From Pseudomonas iridis (lineage in GTDB: Bacteria; Pseudomonadota; Gammaproteobacteria; Pseudomonadales; Pseudomonadaceae), in the NCBI RefSeq assembly GCF_017980685.1, contig NZ_JACXXO010000007.1, positions 124,001 through 188,000 on the forward strand: a stretch of DNA of 64,000 nt. The letters run 5' to 3'. Shown here piece after piece: positions 52,895 through 61,887 of this stretch. Within the stretch, counting starts at the first letter, position 1. Every line of letters begins with the position of its first letter. The translations under genes and the position numbers were made by a program. The notes under the pieces were generated by a model. It did not search any database. It had not been told where the DNA came from and was given only the letters and a program-made list of their open reading frames with translations.

Positions 52895-54910
52895 ATGTCC
52901 GAATTCCAGCTAGTCACCCGCTTTGAGCCTGCCGGCGATCAGCCGGAAGCCATCCGCCAGTTGGTTGAGGGCATCGAGGCTGGGTTGGCGCACCAGACGC
53001 TGCTCGGTGTGACCGGCTCGGGCAAGACCTTCAGCATCGCCAATGTCATCGCGCAAATTCAGCGCCCGACTCTGGTGCTGGCGCCGAACAAGACCTTGGC
53101 CGCGCAGCTGTACGGCGAGTTCAAGGCGTTTTTCCCGAACAACTCGGTCGAGTACTTTGTTTCCTACTACGACTACTACCAGCCCGAAGCGTATGTGCCG
53201 TCGTCCGACACCTTCATCGAGAAGGATGCGTCGATCAACGACCACATTGAACAGATGCGCCTTTCCGCGACCAAAGCGCTGCTGGAACGCAAGGACTCGA
53301 TCATCGTTACCACGGTGTCGTGCATCTATGGTCTGGGTAGTCCGGAAACCTATTTGAAGATGGTGTTGCACGTCGATCGCGGCGACAAACTCGATCAGCG
53401 TGCGCTGCTGCGGCGTCTGGCCGATCTGCAATACACCCGCAATGACATGGATTTTGCCCGCGCGACCTTTCGCGTACGCGGCGATGTGATCGACATATAC
53501 CCGGCGGAATCGGATCTGGAAGCCATCCGCATCGAACTGTTCGATGACGAGGTCGAGAGTATTTCCGCGTTCGATCCGCTGACCGGCGAAGTCATCCGCA
53601 AGATGCCGCGCTTCACGTTTTACCCGAAAAGCCACTACGTGACGCCGCGCGAAACCCTGCTTGGCGCCATCGAGGGCATCAAGGTCGAGTTGCAGGAACG
53701 TCTCGAATACCTGCGCAGCAACAACAAGCTGGTGGAAGCCCAGCGTCTGGAGCAGCGCACTCGTTTCGATCTGGAGATGATTCTTGAGCTGGGCTACTGC
53801 AACGGCATCGAAAACTACTCGCGTTACCTCTCGGGTCGCGACTCCGGTCAGGCGCCGCCGACCTTGTTCGACTACCTGCCAGCCGACGCCTTGCTGGTGA
53901 TCGACGAATCCCACGTCAGCGTGCCGCAGGTCGGCGCGATGTATAAAGGTGACCGCTCGCGTAAAGAAACGCTGGTGGAGTACGGTTTTCGTTTGCCATC
54001 GGCGCTGGACAACCGGCCTATGCGTTTCGACGAATTCGAAGGCATCAGCCCGCAAACGATTTTCGTCTCGGCCACGCCGGGCAATTACGAGGCGGAGCAC
54101 GCCGGTCGCGTTGTCGAGCAACTGGTGCGTCCGACCGGTCTTGTGGACCCGCAAATCGAAATCCGTCCGGCGTTGACTCAGGTTGATGATCTGCTTTCGG
54201 AAATCACCAAGCGCGTGGCGCTGGAAGAGCGCGTGTTGGTCACCACGCTGACCAAGCGCATGTCGGAGGATTTGACCGATTACCTCGCCGACCACGGCGT
54301 GCGTGTGCGTTATCTGCACTCGGATATCGACACCGTCGAGCGGGTTGAAATCATCCGTGACCTGCGCCTCGGCACTTTTGATGTACTGGTCGGGATCAAC
54401 CTGTTGCGTGAAGGCCTGGACATGCCGGAGGTGTCGCTGGTAGCGATCCTCGATGCTGACAAGGAAGGCTTCCTGCGTTCCGAGCGCTCGCTGATCCAGA
54501 CCATCGGCCGTGCGGCGCGTAATCTCAATGGCCGGGCGATTCTCTACGCCGATCGCATTACCGGTTCGATGGAACGCGCGATTGGCGAAACCGAACGTCG
54601 TCGCGACAAGCAGATCGCTTTCAACCTGGCCAATGGCATCACGCCTAAGGGTGTCTTCAAGGACGTTGCCGACATCATGGAAGGCGCCACGGTGCCCGGC
54701 TCGCGCAGCAAGAAGCGCAAGGGCATGGCCAAGGCCGCCGAAGAAAACGCCAAGTACGAGGCCGAATTGCGCTCGCCAAGCGAGATCACCAAGCGGATTC
54801 GGGCGCTGGAAGAGAAGATGTATCAGCTTGCTCGGGACCTGGAGTTTGAAGCGGCGGCGCAGATGCGTGATGAAATTGCCAAGCTGCGCGAGCGTCTTTT
54901 GGCTGTTTGA
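52895..54910 (+). CDS. uvrB: UvrABC excision nuclease subunit B
   Basis: This 671-residue protein has the standard UvrB length and motifs: Walker [11 protein letters not shown] near 40, the beta-hairpin [12 protein letters not shown] near 95-106, helicase motifs VIDESH and IGRAARN, and the C-terminal UVR motif that contacts UvrC. ATG 52895 has GAGGTG upstream; the longer ORF start is not supported. It verifies DNA damage in nucleotide excision repair. Confidence 0.97.
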   Translation: MSEFQLVTRFEPAGDQPEAIRQLVEGIEAGLAHQTLLGVTGSGKTFSIANVIAQIQRPTLVLAPNKTLAAQLYGEFKAFFPNNSVEYFVSYYDYYQPEAYVPSSDTFIEKDASINDHIEQMRLSATKALLERKDSIIVTTVSCIYGLGSPETYLKMVLHVDRGDKLDQRALLRRLADLQYTRNDMDFARATFRVRGDVIDIYPAESDLEAIRIELFDDEVESISAFDPLTGEVIRKMPRFTFYPKSHYVTPRETLLGAIEGIKVELQERLEYLRSNNKLVEAQRLEQRTRFDLEMILELGYCNGIENYSRYLSGRDSGQAPPTLFDYLPADALLVIDESHVSVPQVGAMYKGDRSRKETLVEYGFRLPSALDNRPMRFDEFEGISPQTIFVSATPGNYEAEHAGRVVEQLVRPTGLVDPQIEIRPALTQVDDLLSEITKRVALEERVLVTTLTKRMSEDLTDYLADHGVRVRYLHSDIDTVERVEIIRDLRLGTFDVLVGINLLREGLDMPEVSLVAILDADKEGFLRSERSLIQTIGRAARNLNGRAILYADRITGSMERAIGETERRRDKQIAFNLANGITPKGVFKDVADIMEGATVPGSRSKKRKGMAKAAEENAKYEAELRSPSEITKRIRALEEKMYQLARDLEFEAAAQMRDEIAKLRERLLAV

Positions 54911-55062
54911 TTGTGCGGTGAGCTATCCGGCCTCATCGCGGCCAACGGGCCTGACAGACACAAACCTGGCTTAAATACCCTGCCCGCTGGAGCGGGGCGG
55001 GTGTCGCCTGTTACCATTCGCCGCTTATTGATCTTTGCTTTTCATTCTTTTCGAGACATGCC

Positions 55063-56544
55063 ATGACCACCGTCCGCACTCGCATCGCGCCATCGCCTAC
55101 CGGGGATCCCCATGTAGGTACCGCTTACATCGCATTGTTCAACTACTGCTTTGCCAAGCAGCATGGCGGTGAGTTCATCCTGCGGATCGAAGACACCGAT
55201 CAGTTGCGTTCGACCCGCGAGTCCGAACAGCAGATCTTCGACGCCCTGCGCTGGCTCGGCATCGAGTGGAGCGAAGGCCCGGACGTCGGCGGCCCGCACG
55301 GCCCGTATCGCCAGAGCGAGCGCGGCGATATCTACCAGAAATATTGCCAGCAACTGGTTGAGCTGGGTCACGCTTTCCCGTGCTTCTGCACAGCAGAAGA
55401 GCTGGACCAGATGCGCGCCGAGCAACAGGCGCGTGGCGAAACTCCACGTTACGACGGCCGCGCGCTGCTGCTGTCCAAGGAAGAAGTTGCTGCACGTCTG
55501 GCCGCTGGCGAACCCCACGTGATCCGCATGAAAGTGCCGAACGAAGGCGTCTGCGTAGTGCCGGACATGCTCCGTGGTGATGTCGAGATCCCGTGGGACC
55601 GCATGGACATGCAAGTGCTGATGAAGACCGACGGCCTGCCGACGTACTTCCTCGCCAACGTGGTCGACGACCACTTGATGGGCATCACCCACGTACTGCG
55701 CGGCGAAGAATGGCTGCCGTCGGCGCCAAAACTGATCCTGCTTTACGAGTACTTCGGCTGGGAACAACCAGAGCTGTGCTACATGCCGCTGCTGCGTAAC
55801 CCGGACAAGAGCAAGCTGTCCAAGCGCAAGAACCCGACGTCGGTGACCTTCTACGAGCGCATGGGCTTCATGCCGGAAGCGATGCTCAACTACCTGGGCC
55901 GCATGGGCTGGTCGATGCCAGACGAGCGCGAGAAGTTCTCGCTGCAGGAAATGGTCGACAACTTCGACCTCAAGCGCGTGTCCCTCGGCGGTCCGATCTT
56001 CGACATCGAGAAACTGTCGTGGCTCAACGGCCAGTGGCTGCGTGATCTGCCGGTCGAAGAGTTCGCCAGCCGTTTGCAGACTTGGGCGCTGAACCCGGAA
56101 TACATGATGAAGATCGCGCCGCATGTGCAGGGCCGTGTTGAAACCTTCAGCCAGGTCGCACCGTTGGCCGGGTTCTTCTTCGCCGGCGGCGTTAATCCGG
56201 ATGCCAAGCTGTTTGAATCGAAAAAGCTCTCGGGCGATCAGGTTCGGCAGTTGATGCAGTTGATTCTGTGGAAGCTGGAAAGCCTGCGTCAGTGGGAGAA
56301 GGACAGCATCACGGCGACGATTCAGGCGGTGGTTGAGTCGCTGGAGCTGAAACTGCGTGATGCGATGCCGTTGATGTTCGCGGCAATCACCGGGCAGGCG
56401 AGTTCGGTGTCGGTGCTCGATGCGATGGAAATCCTCGGGCCGGACCTGACCCGCTTCCGTCTGCGTCAGGCGATCGACCTGCTGGGCGGCGTGTCGAAGA
56501 AAGAAAACAAAGAGTGGGAAAAACTGCTGGGCGCCATCGCCTGA
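55063..56544 (+). CDS. gltX: Glutamyl-tRNA synthetase
   Basis: This 493-residue class I synthetase has the HIGH-type motif [10 protein letters not shown] at the N-terminus and the KMSKS-type motif KLSKRKN near 250. It charges tRNA-Glu, two copies of which lie just downstream together with tRNA-Ala. Confidence 0.97.
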   Translation: MTTVRTRIAPSPTGDPHVGTAYIALFNYCFAKQHGGEFILRIEDTDQLRSTRESEQQIFDALRWLGIEWSEGPDVGGPHGPYRQSERGDIYQKYCQQLVELGHAFPCFCTAEELDQMRAEQQARGETPRYDGRALLLSKEEVAARLAAGEPHVIRMKVPNEGVCVVPDMLRGDVEIPWDRMDMQVLMKTDGLPTYFLANVVDDHLMGITHVLRGEEWLPSAPKLILLYEYFGWEQPELCYMPLLRNPDKSKLSKRKNPTSVTFYERMGFMPEAMLNYLGRMGWSMPDEREKFSLQEMVDNFDLKRVSLGGPIFDIEKLSWLNGQWLRDLPVEEFASRLQTWALNPEYMMKIAPHVQGRVETFSQVAPLAGFFFAGGVNPDAKLFESKKLSGDQVRQLMQLILWKLESLRQWEKDSITATIQAVVESLELKLRDAMPLMFAAITGQASSVSVLDAMEILGPDLTRFRLRQAIDLLGGVSKKENKEWEKLLGAIA

Positions 56545-56566
56545 TCCCCTGTTGGAGCGGCCGCAC

Positions 56567-56617
56567 GCTGCGATCTTTTGACGTTGGTTTTTTAAAACAG
56601 GATCAAAAGATCGCAGC
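56567..56617. repeat. 15-bp inverted repeat, TGTAGGAGCTGC element family
   Basis: Arms GCTGCGATCTTTTGA (56567-56581) and its reverse complement (56603-56617) flank a 21-base loop. The outer parts of the element are diverged compared with 27257-27338. Confidence 0.75.
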
Positions 56618-56792
56618 CTTCGGCAGCTTCTGCCGTTCTGCGCAGGTTGCAAACCTCCCGAATTTACGGGGGGAGGGCGGTAAGTGATTGTTATGTCGGC
56701 AAAAAACTTTGAATTATTTTAAAAATAAGTTTGACAGCCCTCGGAAGCGCCATTAAGATTCGCCCCGTCCTCAGCGATGACATCAACGATGA

Positions 56793-56868
56793 GGGGCTAT
56801 AGCTCAGCTGGGAGAGCGCCTGCATGGCATGCAGGAGGTCAGCGGTTCGATCCCGCTTAGCTCCACCA
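56793..56868 (+). tRNA. tRNA-Ala (GGC), copy 1
   Basis: A 76-base cloverleaf starting GGGGCTATAGC, anticodon loop ATGGCAT (GGC), encoded CCA. Confidence 0.95.
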
Positions 56869-56947
56869 ATTTACACTTCAAGGTCTGGCCACACCGGCCT
56901 TGAAGCGATCAACACTCAGCGTTGATCAGTTGTATAGAAGGGTTTGC

Positions 56948-57023
56948 GTCCCCTTCGTCTAGTGGCCTAGGACACCGCCCTTTCACGGCGGTAACAGGGG
57001 TTCGAGTCCCCTAGGGGACGCCA
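56948..57023 (+). tRNA. tRNA-Glu (TTC), copy 1
   Basis: A 76-base cloverleaf starting GTCCCCTTCGTC, anticodon loop CTTTCAC (TTC), encoded CCA. Confidence 0.95.
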
Positions 57024-57076
57024 GTTTTACAGAAGTGATGTTGCAAGATGTCACTCCGCCGCGAGGCGAAAAATCC

Positions 57077-57152
57077 GGGGCTTTAGCTCAGCTGGGAGAG
57101 CGCCTGCATGGCATGCAGGAGGTCAGCGGTTCGATCCCGCTAAGCTCCACCA
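57077..57152 (+). tRNA. tRNA-Ala (GGC), copy 2
   Basis: Same as copy 1 apart from compensating changes at the last acceptor-stem pair (GGGGCTT with AAGCTCC). Confidence 0.95.
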
Positions 57153-57233
57153 ATTTTACAAGTTCAAGGTCTGGCCACACCGGCCTTGAATCGATCAGCT
57201 CTCAGCACTGATCAGTTGTATAGAAGGGTTTGT

Positions 57234-57309
57234 GTCCCCTTCGTCTAGTGGCCTAGGACACCGCCCTTTCACGGCGGTAACAGGGGTTCGAGTCCCCTAG
57301 GGGACGCCA
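57234..57309 (+). tRNA. tRNA-Glu (TTC), copy 2
   Basis: Identical to copy 1 by eye, encoded CCA. Confidence 0.95.
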
Positions 57310-57334
57310 CGATTACCCGCTCTGCGGGATTTAT

Positions 57335-57365
57335 AAGGGTCATTCAATTATTGAATGGCCCTTTT
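57335..57365 (+). terminator. Terminator of the tRNA cluster
   Basis: Stem AAGGGTCATTCAA with TTGAATGGCCCTT, followed by TTG and a T-rich stretch, 25 bases past the last tRNA. Confidence 0.8.
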
Positions 57366-57440
57366 GTTTGTCTGGCGTTTGGCCAAATCTCCTTTTTCCT
57401 TACACTGTGCTTCAGACCAGCGGTCATATCCTTGACTTGC

Positions 57441-57467
57441 AGAATATTATTATGAGAATAATATTCT
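57441..57467. promoter_or_regulatory. Operator palindrome upstream of the TetR gene
   Basis: Perfect 10-base arms AGAATATTAT and ATAATATTCT around 7 bases. A TTGACT (57432-57437) just upstream could be the -35, so the operator probably overlaps the promoter. Autoregulation is typical of TetR proteins. Confidence 0.65.
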
Positions 57468-57490
57468 AGTCGTAATATTCGGAGGCGACG

Positions 57491-58030
57491 ATGAACGATA
57501 AAAAAGCTCAAACCCGCGAACGCATCCTCAAGGCTGCCAGCGCCGCACTGATCCAGCGCGGCCCGGCAGACCCAAGCGTGGGCGAAGTGATGGGCGCAGC
57601 CGGCCTGACCGTCGGTGGTTTCTATGCGCACTTCGAAAGCAAGGACGCGATGATGCTCGAAGCGTTCAAGCAGTTGCTGGGCCGGCGTCGCGACCTGATT
57701 GCCGACATGGACACCGAATTGACTGGCGAAGAGCGCCGCGCGCTGGTCGCTGCGTTCTACCTGTCGCGCAAACACCGCGATTCCAGCGAATCGGCCTGTC
57801 CGATTCCTGCCTCCATTGGCGAGCTGGGTCGTTTGCCGGAGTCGTTCCGCATCGCGCTGAACGAGCACCTGGAATTGATGATTGCGCAGTTGGCGTCCAG
57901 CCCTGAGGACACCGACAAAGCCCTGGCCGATGTGGCCCTGATGGTGGGTGGTCTGGCACTCGCAAGAGCGCTCGGCCCGGGAGACTTATCCGATCGATTG
58001 CTGCGCGCCGCCAAGTCGGCGGTGCGTTGA
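57491..58030 (+). CDS. TetR family transcriptional regulator
   Basis: This 179-residue protein has an N-terminal TetR helix-turn-helix (about 8-55: RERILKAASAALIQRG and GLTVGGFYAHFESKDAMM). The C-terminal ligand domain contains a Cys in ESACPIPAS. It probably controls itself and the hydrolase gene that starts 30 bases downstream. Ligand unknown. Confidence 0.9.
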   Translation: MNDKKAQTRERILKAASAALIQRGPADPSVGEVMGAAGLTVGGFYAHFESKDAMMLEAFKQLLGRRRDLIADMDTELTGEERRALVAAFYLSRKHRDSSESACPIPASIGELGRLPESFRIALNEHLELMIAQLASSPEDTDKALADVALMVGGLALARALGPGDLSDRLLRAAKSAVR

Positions 58031-58060
58031 CCTGAAGGCAGCATGCCTGAGGAGAGAGCG

Positions 58061-58894
58061 ATGAACACGTTGAAGTGGGTTCGTGGCGTAAATGGCACCT
58101 TGGGCTGGATTGCACCGCAACGGGTGGCGAGCAAAATGCGCCTGGCGTTCATGACGCCGCGCGCGTTGCCACTGCGCGATTGGGAGTTGCCGCTGCTGGC
58201 CAGCTCAGAACGGATCACTTTGCGCTTCGGCCTCTCCGCACTGCGTTGGGGGCACGGTCCGACGGTGCTGCTGATGCACGGTTGGGAAGGGCGACCCACT
58301 CAATTTGCTGCACTGATTACCGCTCTGGTCGACGCCGGTTACACGGTGGTTGCACTCGACGGCCCGGCCCATGGTCGGTCGCCGGGGCGTGAGGCCAACG
58401 TTGTGTTGTTTGCCCGCGCCATGCTTGAAGCTGCTGCCGAGCTGCCGCCCTTGCAAGCTGTTATCGGTCACTCCATGGGCGGCGCCAGTGCGATGCTCGC
58501 CGTGCAATTGGGCCTGCGCACCGAAACCCTCGTCAGCATTGCTGCCCCCGCCCGCATTCTTGGCGTGCTGCGCGGATTTGCCCGCTACGTGGGGATGCCG
58601 CCCCGAGCGCGCTCCGCATTCATTCGTCAGGTCGAGCAAGATGTCGGCATGCGCGCCGCCACCCTCGACGTCGCGCACTATCAACTGGATATGCCCGGGC
58701 TGATCGTGCATGCCGAGGACGACAATTTTGTCTCGGTCAAGGAATCGCAATTGATCCACGAATCCTGGTTCGACAGCCGCTTGTTGCGCCTCGAAAGCGG
58801 TGGTCATCAACGCGTGCTGGCCGACCCTCGGGTGATTGATGGCGTGTTATCACTGCTGACCGGTCGAAGCCTTCAGGCGCGCCAATCGGCGTGA
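58061..58894 (+). CDS. Alpha/beta hydrolase
   Basis: This 277-residue serine hydrolase has the oxyanion segment LLMHGWEGRP, the nucleophile elbow GHSMGG, an acidic residue in HAEDDNFV and the catalytic His in GGHQR. ATG 58061 is preferred because GGAGAG lies 4 bases upstream. Likely co-transcribed with the TetR gene. Substrate unknown. Confidence 0.88.
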   Translation: MNTLKWVRGVNGTLGWIAPQRVASKMRLAFMTPRALPLRDWELPLLASSERITLRFGLSALRWGHGPTVLLMHGWEGRPTQFAALITALVDAGYTVVALDGPAHGRSPGREANVVLFARAMLEAAAELPPLQAVIGHSMGGASAMLAVQLGLRTETLVSIAAPARILGVLRGFARYVGMPPRARSAFIRQVEQDVGMRAATLDVAHYQLDMPGLIVHAEDDNFVSVKESQLIHESWFDSRLLRLESGGHQRVLADPRVIDGVLSLLTGRSLQARQSA

Positions 58895-58941
58895 GCATCC
58901 GTTACACTGCCCCGGTTGAATAATCTGACCGGGAGTGGGGC

Positions 58942-59385
58942 ATGAGCTGGGATCGGGCGACGCCGTTTACCATTGATCTGCAAGTAGGCGCCGAGGACAT
59001 CGACGGGCTGGGGCACGCCAACAACGCGGTGTACGTGACCTGGCTTGAACGTTGCGCCTGGCGCCATTCGCAGCGTCTGGGGCTGGATCTGGTCGAGTAC
59101 CGGCGGCTGGATCGCGCAATGGCCGTGGTGCGCCACGAGATCGATTACCTGGCGGCGGCCTATGAGGGCGACGAGCTGCAATTGGCGACCTGGATCGTCG
59201 ATTGGGATCAACGTCTGAAAATGACCCGGCATTTCCAGCTGATCCGCCCAAGCGACCACGCCACGCTGTTGCGCGCCCAGACCACGTTCGTCTGCATCGA
59301 ACTGTCCACCGGCAAGCCCAAGCGCATGCCGGCGGAGTTCATCGAAGGCTACGGCCCGGCGGTCCAAACCCCAGAATCAGCGTAA
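58942..59385 (+). CDS. Hotdog-fold acyl-CoA thioesterase
   Basis: This 147-residue protein has the 4-hydroxybenzoyl-CoA thioesterase-type motif: the DIDGLGHANNAVYVTWLE segment with the catalytic Asp and the N-terminal helix start, then AVVRHEIDYLAAAYEGDEL. It hydrolyses an acyl-CoA; the specific acyl group cannot be told. Confidence 0.88.
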   Translation: MSWDRATPFTIDLQVGAEDIDGLGHANNAVYVTWLERCAWRHSQRLGLDLVEYRRLDRAMAVVRHEIDYLAAAYEGDELQLATWIVDWDQRLKMTRHFQLIRPSDHATLLRAQTTFVCIELSTGKPKRMPAEFIEGYGPAVQTPESA

Positions 59386-59476
59386 ATCCCTTCGGCAGCT
59401 CCTACAGGTGGTCGTGGGTTTAACCTGCGCAATCCAGTAAACTGCCGCACGTTTTTCCACAAGTAGTGTTTTCCCC

Positions 59477-60436
59477 ATGCAAATTGCTCTGGCGCCCATG
59501 GAGGGGTTGGTCGACGACATCCTTCGCGACGTGCTGACCCGCGTTGGCGGCATCGACTGGTGCGTGACCGAATTTATTCGCGTCAATGACCAGTTGCTCA
59601 CCCCAGCCTACTTCCACAAGTTCGGCCCGGAACTGCTCAACGGTGCCCGCACCGCGTCCGGCGTGCCGTTGCGTGTGCAGCTGTTGGGTTCTGACCCGGT
59701 GTGTCTGGCGGAAAACGCGGCGTTGGCCTGCGAACTTGGCTCCGAAGTGATCGACCTCAACTTCGGCTGCCCGGCCAAAACAGTCAATAAATCCCGTGGC
59801 GGTGCGGTGCTGCTTAAAGAGCCCGAGTTGCTCAATCAGATCGTCGAACACGTGCGTCGCGCCGTGCCTGCGCACATTCCCGTCACGGCCAAGATGCGTC
59901 TGGGCTTCGACAGCCCGGATGGCTCGCTCGTCTGTGCCACGGCACTGGCCGAAGGCGGCGCCGAGCACATCGTGGTGCACGCCCGGACCAAAATGGACGG
60001 TTACAAACCGCCCGCGCACTGGGAATGGATCCCGCGCGTGCAGGAAGTGGTCAAGGTGCCGGTGTTCGCCAACGGTGATATCTGGAGCGTCGAGGACTGG
60101 CGTCGTTGCCGCGAAATCAGTGGCGTGGAAGACATCATGCTCGGCCGTGGTCTGGTTTCGCGGCCGGATCTGGCCAGGCAAATCGCCGCTGCGCGCGCCG
60201 GTGAGGAAGTGGTCGAGATGACCTGGGCCGAGCTGCTGCCACTGATCCAGGATTTCTGGCTGCAAGCCAAAGCGCAGATGACCGTACGTCAATCGCCTGG
60301 CCGTTTGAAGCAGTGGCTGGCCATGTTGACCCGCAATTACCCTGAAGCCACCGAGCTGTTTACCGTGCTGCGCCGTGAGACGGAACCGGATCACGTCTCG
60401 CGTTTACTCGGTCTGCCGGTCGCCGAAGTGGCCTGA
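59477..60436 (+). CDS. dusC: tRNA-dihydrouridine synthase C
   Basis: This 319-residue FMN enzyme has the Dus signature: APMEGLVD at the start, the catalytic Cys in [16 protein letters not shown], and the flavin segment VFANGDIW and [13 protein letters not shown]. The [10 protein letters not shown] start and [12 protein letters not shown] segment fit DusC, which makes dihydrouridine at position 16. A fragment of the TGTAGGAGCTGC element lies just upstream, near 59393-59408. Confidence 0.93.
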   Translation: MQIALAPMEGLVDDILRDVLTRVGGIDWCVTEFIRVNDQLLTPAYFHKFGPELLNGARTASGVPLRVQLLGSDPVCLAENAALACELGSEVIDLNFGCPAKTVNKSRGGAVLLKEPELLNQIVEHVRRAVPAHIPVTAKMRLGFDSPDGSLVCATALAEGGAEHIVVHARTKMDGYKPPAHWEWIPRVQEVVKVPVFANGDIWSVEDWRRCREISGVEDIMLGRGLVSRPDLARQIAAARAGEEVVEMTWAELLPLIQDFWLQAKAQMTVRQSPGRLKQWLAMLTRNYPEATELFTVLRRETEPDHVSRLLGLPVAEVA

Positions 60437-60456
60437 AAAAAATCTGCAAATACTCT

Positions 60457-60484
60457 CTTGAAATCAAATCAGCGGTCCCTATCT
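60457..60484 (+). promoter_or_regulatory. Sigma-32 heat-shock promoter
   Basis: CTTGAAA (60457-60463), 13 bases, then CCCTATCT (60477-60484), close to the sigma-32 consensus CTTGAAA / CCCCATNT. About 73 bases before the hsp20 start codon. Confidence 0.85.
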
Positions 60485-60490
60485 AAGGGT

Positions 60491-60557
60491 TACGCGATGC
60501 CGAATTCGGGTCGCGGAGATAAAAAACCTTGCTGATTGTTTTCAGGAGATTTGAACC
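60491..60557 (+). ncRNA. ROSE-type RNA thermometer in the hsp20 leader
   Basis: The leader has a first hairpin (60493-60515, CGCGA...TCGCG) and a second one in which CTTGCTGA (60528-60535) pairs with TCAGGAG (60542-60548) leaving one bulged G. This masks the AGGAG ribosome site and is the diagnostic ROSE arrangement: melting on heat exposes the site. Confidence 0.8.
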
Positions 60558-61004
60558 ATGAGTACTGCATTTTCCCTCGCGCCACTGTTCCGTTCCTCGG
60601 TAGGTTTCGACCGCTTCAACGACCTGTTCGAAACGGCCCTGCGCAACGAACCAGGCAGCAGCTATCCACCCTACAACGTGGAGAAACACGGTGACGATCA
60701 ATACCGCATCGTCGTAGCCGCTGCCGGTTTCCAGGAAGAAGACCTGGAGCTGCAAGTCGAGAAGGGCGTGTTGACCATCAGTGGCGGCAAGCGTGACGTG
60801 AACGAGGACGTGACCTTCCTGCACCAGGGCATCGCCCAGCGTGCTTTCAAGCTGTCCTTTCGTCTGGCCGATCACATCGAGATCAAGGCTGCCGATCTGA
60901 GCAACGGTCTGCTGAGCATCGACCTGTTGCGAGTGATCCCGGAAGAGGCGAAGGCCAAACGCATCCCGATCAACGGGACGCAAAAACCGGTTCTGCAGCA
61001 CTGA
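60558..61004 (+). CDS. ibpA: Small heat-shock protein (Hsp20/IbpA type)
   Basis: This 148-residue protein has an alpha-crystallin domain (about 38-128; VVAAAGFQEEDLELQVEKGVL and AFKLSFRLADHIEIKAADL) and an IPI-like C-terminal anchor (RIPIN). It holds denatured proteins for DnaK/ClpB. Heat control is visible at both transcription (sigma-32 promoter) and translation (ROSE leader). Confidence 0.95.
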   Translation: MSTAFSLAPLFRSSVGFDRFNDLFETALRNEPGSSYPPYNVEKHGDDQYRIVVAAAGFQEEDLELQVEKGVLTISGGKRDVNEDVTFLHQGIAQRAFKLSFRLADHIEIKAADLSNGLLSIDLLRVIPEEAKAKRIPINGTQKPVLQH

Positions 61005-61053
61005 TTCACGCGAAGACACACAATCGTCTGAACAGGCGATGAGCCGCTGAACG

Positions 61054-61081
61054 AAGGCCCCGATACGTCGGGGCCTTTTTT
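61054..61081 (+). terminator. Terminator after hsp20
   Basis: Stem AAGGCCCCGA with TCGGGGCCTT around TACG, followed by TTTTT. Confidence 0.88.
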
Positions 61082-61188
61082 GTGCGCGCTGCAAAAGTGT
61101 TCGCAGCGTTTGCCGCTTTTGGCACGGCTCTTTACAATCCGCGCAGTTTTGCCGACCCCTTTCTCGCCGGTCGGCCTGGAGCCTTTTC

Positions 61189-61887
61189 ATGGATGAGATT
61201 CAACAGCGTTGGCTGTGCGCCCTGTCTGCACCGATGGTGGCGCTTAATCCCCGCGCCGAATACGACGAGCCGGCGTTTTACTCCGCACCGGAATTTATCG
61301 ATTTGCAATGCAGCTGGGGTATCAATGACCGGCCGCAATTGTTGAGCATGTTCCAGCGCATGACCGACACCGGTCATGCCAGACACCTCAAAGGCGCCTA
61401 TCACGCGTGGCAGCGCTGTCTGCCCGGCGAATGGCGGGCGCTGCTGGAAACCCTTGAACCGCGTGAGCGCATTCTGCACGAGTTCGCCAGTCGCACTTTT
61501 GGCGAGTGCGGGCCGGGCGGCATTCTGTCCTGGGACTATGGCCGCATGGGTTTCCTGCTGCGTTGCGCGGTGCGCAACCAATGGATTGATTTGCCCGAAA
61601 GCACCTGGCTGCACGGGCGGTTGGCGGTCAGGGCGCAGTATCACTACAGCAGCTGGAAATCCTATTTCAACGGGTTTTTGGTGGGGCGCGGATTCTGGGG
61701 GAGTGAGAACGAGGGCGACGACACCTTTGCCTGCGAGCTGGATCGACAGGGCGAGAACCCCAAAAGCGTGCAAATCGCTCGTGGCCTCCAACAGAACATG
61801 CCGGTTTTTCTGGAAAACCTGCCTTGGCATCTGGACCTCGACTTGCCGCAACGTCCCGAATCGCTCAAGGAGTTCGACTGGTCATGA
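61189..61887 (+). CDS. DUF1266 domain protein
   Basis: This 232-residue protein matches the DUF1266 family (YbeR/YbeU type) by its W/Y-rich C-terminal half (WDYGRMGFLLRCAVRNQ and the WLHGRL segment). No catalytic motif is evident. It overlaps the next gene by ATGA (61884-61887), so the two are translationally coupled. In E. coli, DUF1266 genes also lie beside a J-domain protein gene. Confidence 0.8.
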   Translation: MDEIQQRWLCALSAPMVALNPRAEYDEPAFYSAPEFIDLQCSWGINDRPQLLSMFQRMTDTGHARHLKGAYHAWQRCLPGEWRALLETLEPRERILHEFASRTFGECGPGGILSWDYGRMGFLLRCAVRNQWIDLPESTWLHGRLAVRAQYHYSSWKSYFNGFLVGRGFWGSENEGDDTFACELDRQGENPKSVQIARGLQQNMPVFLENLPWHLDLDLPQRPESLKEFDWS

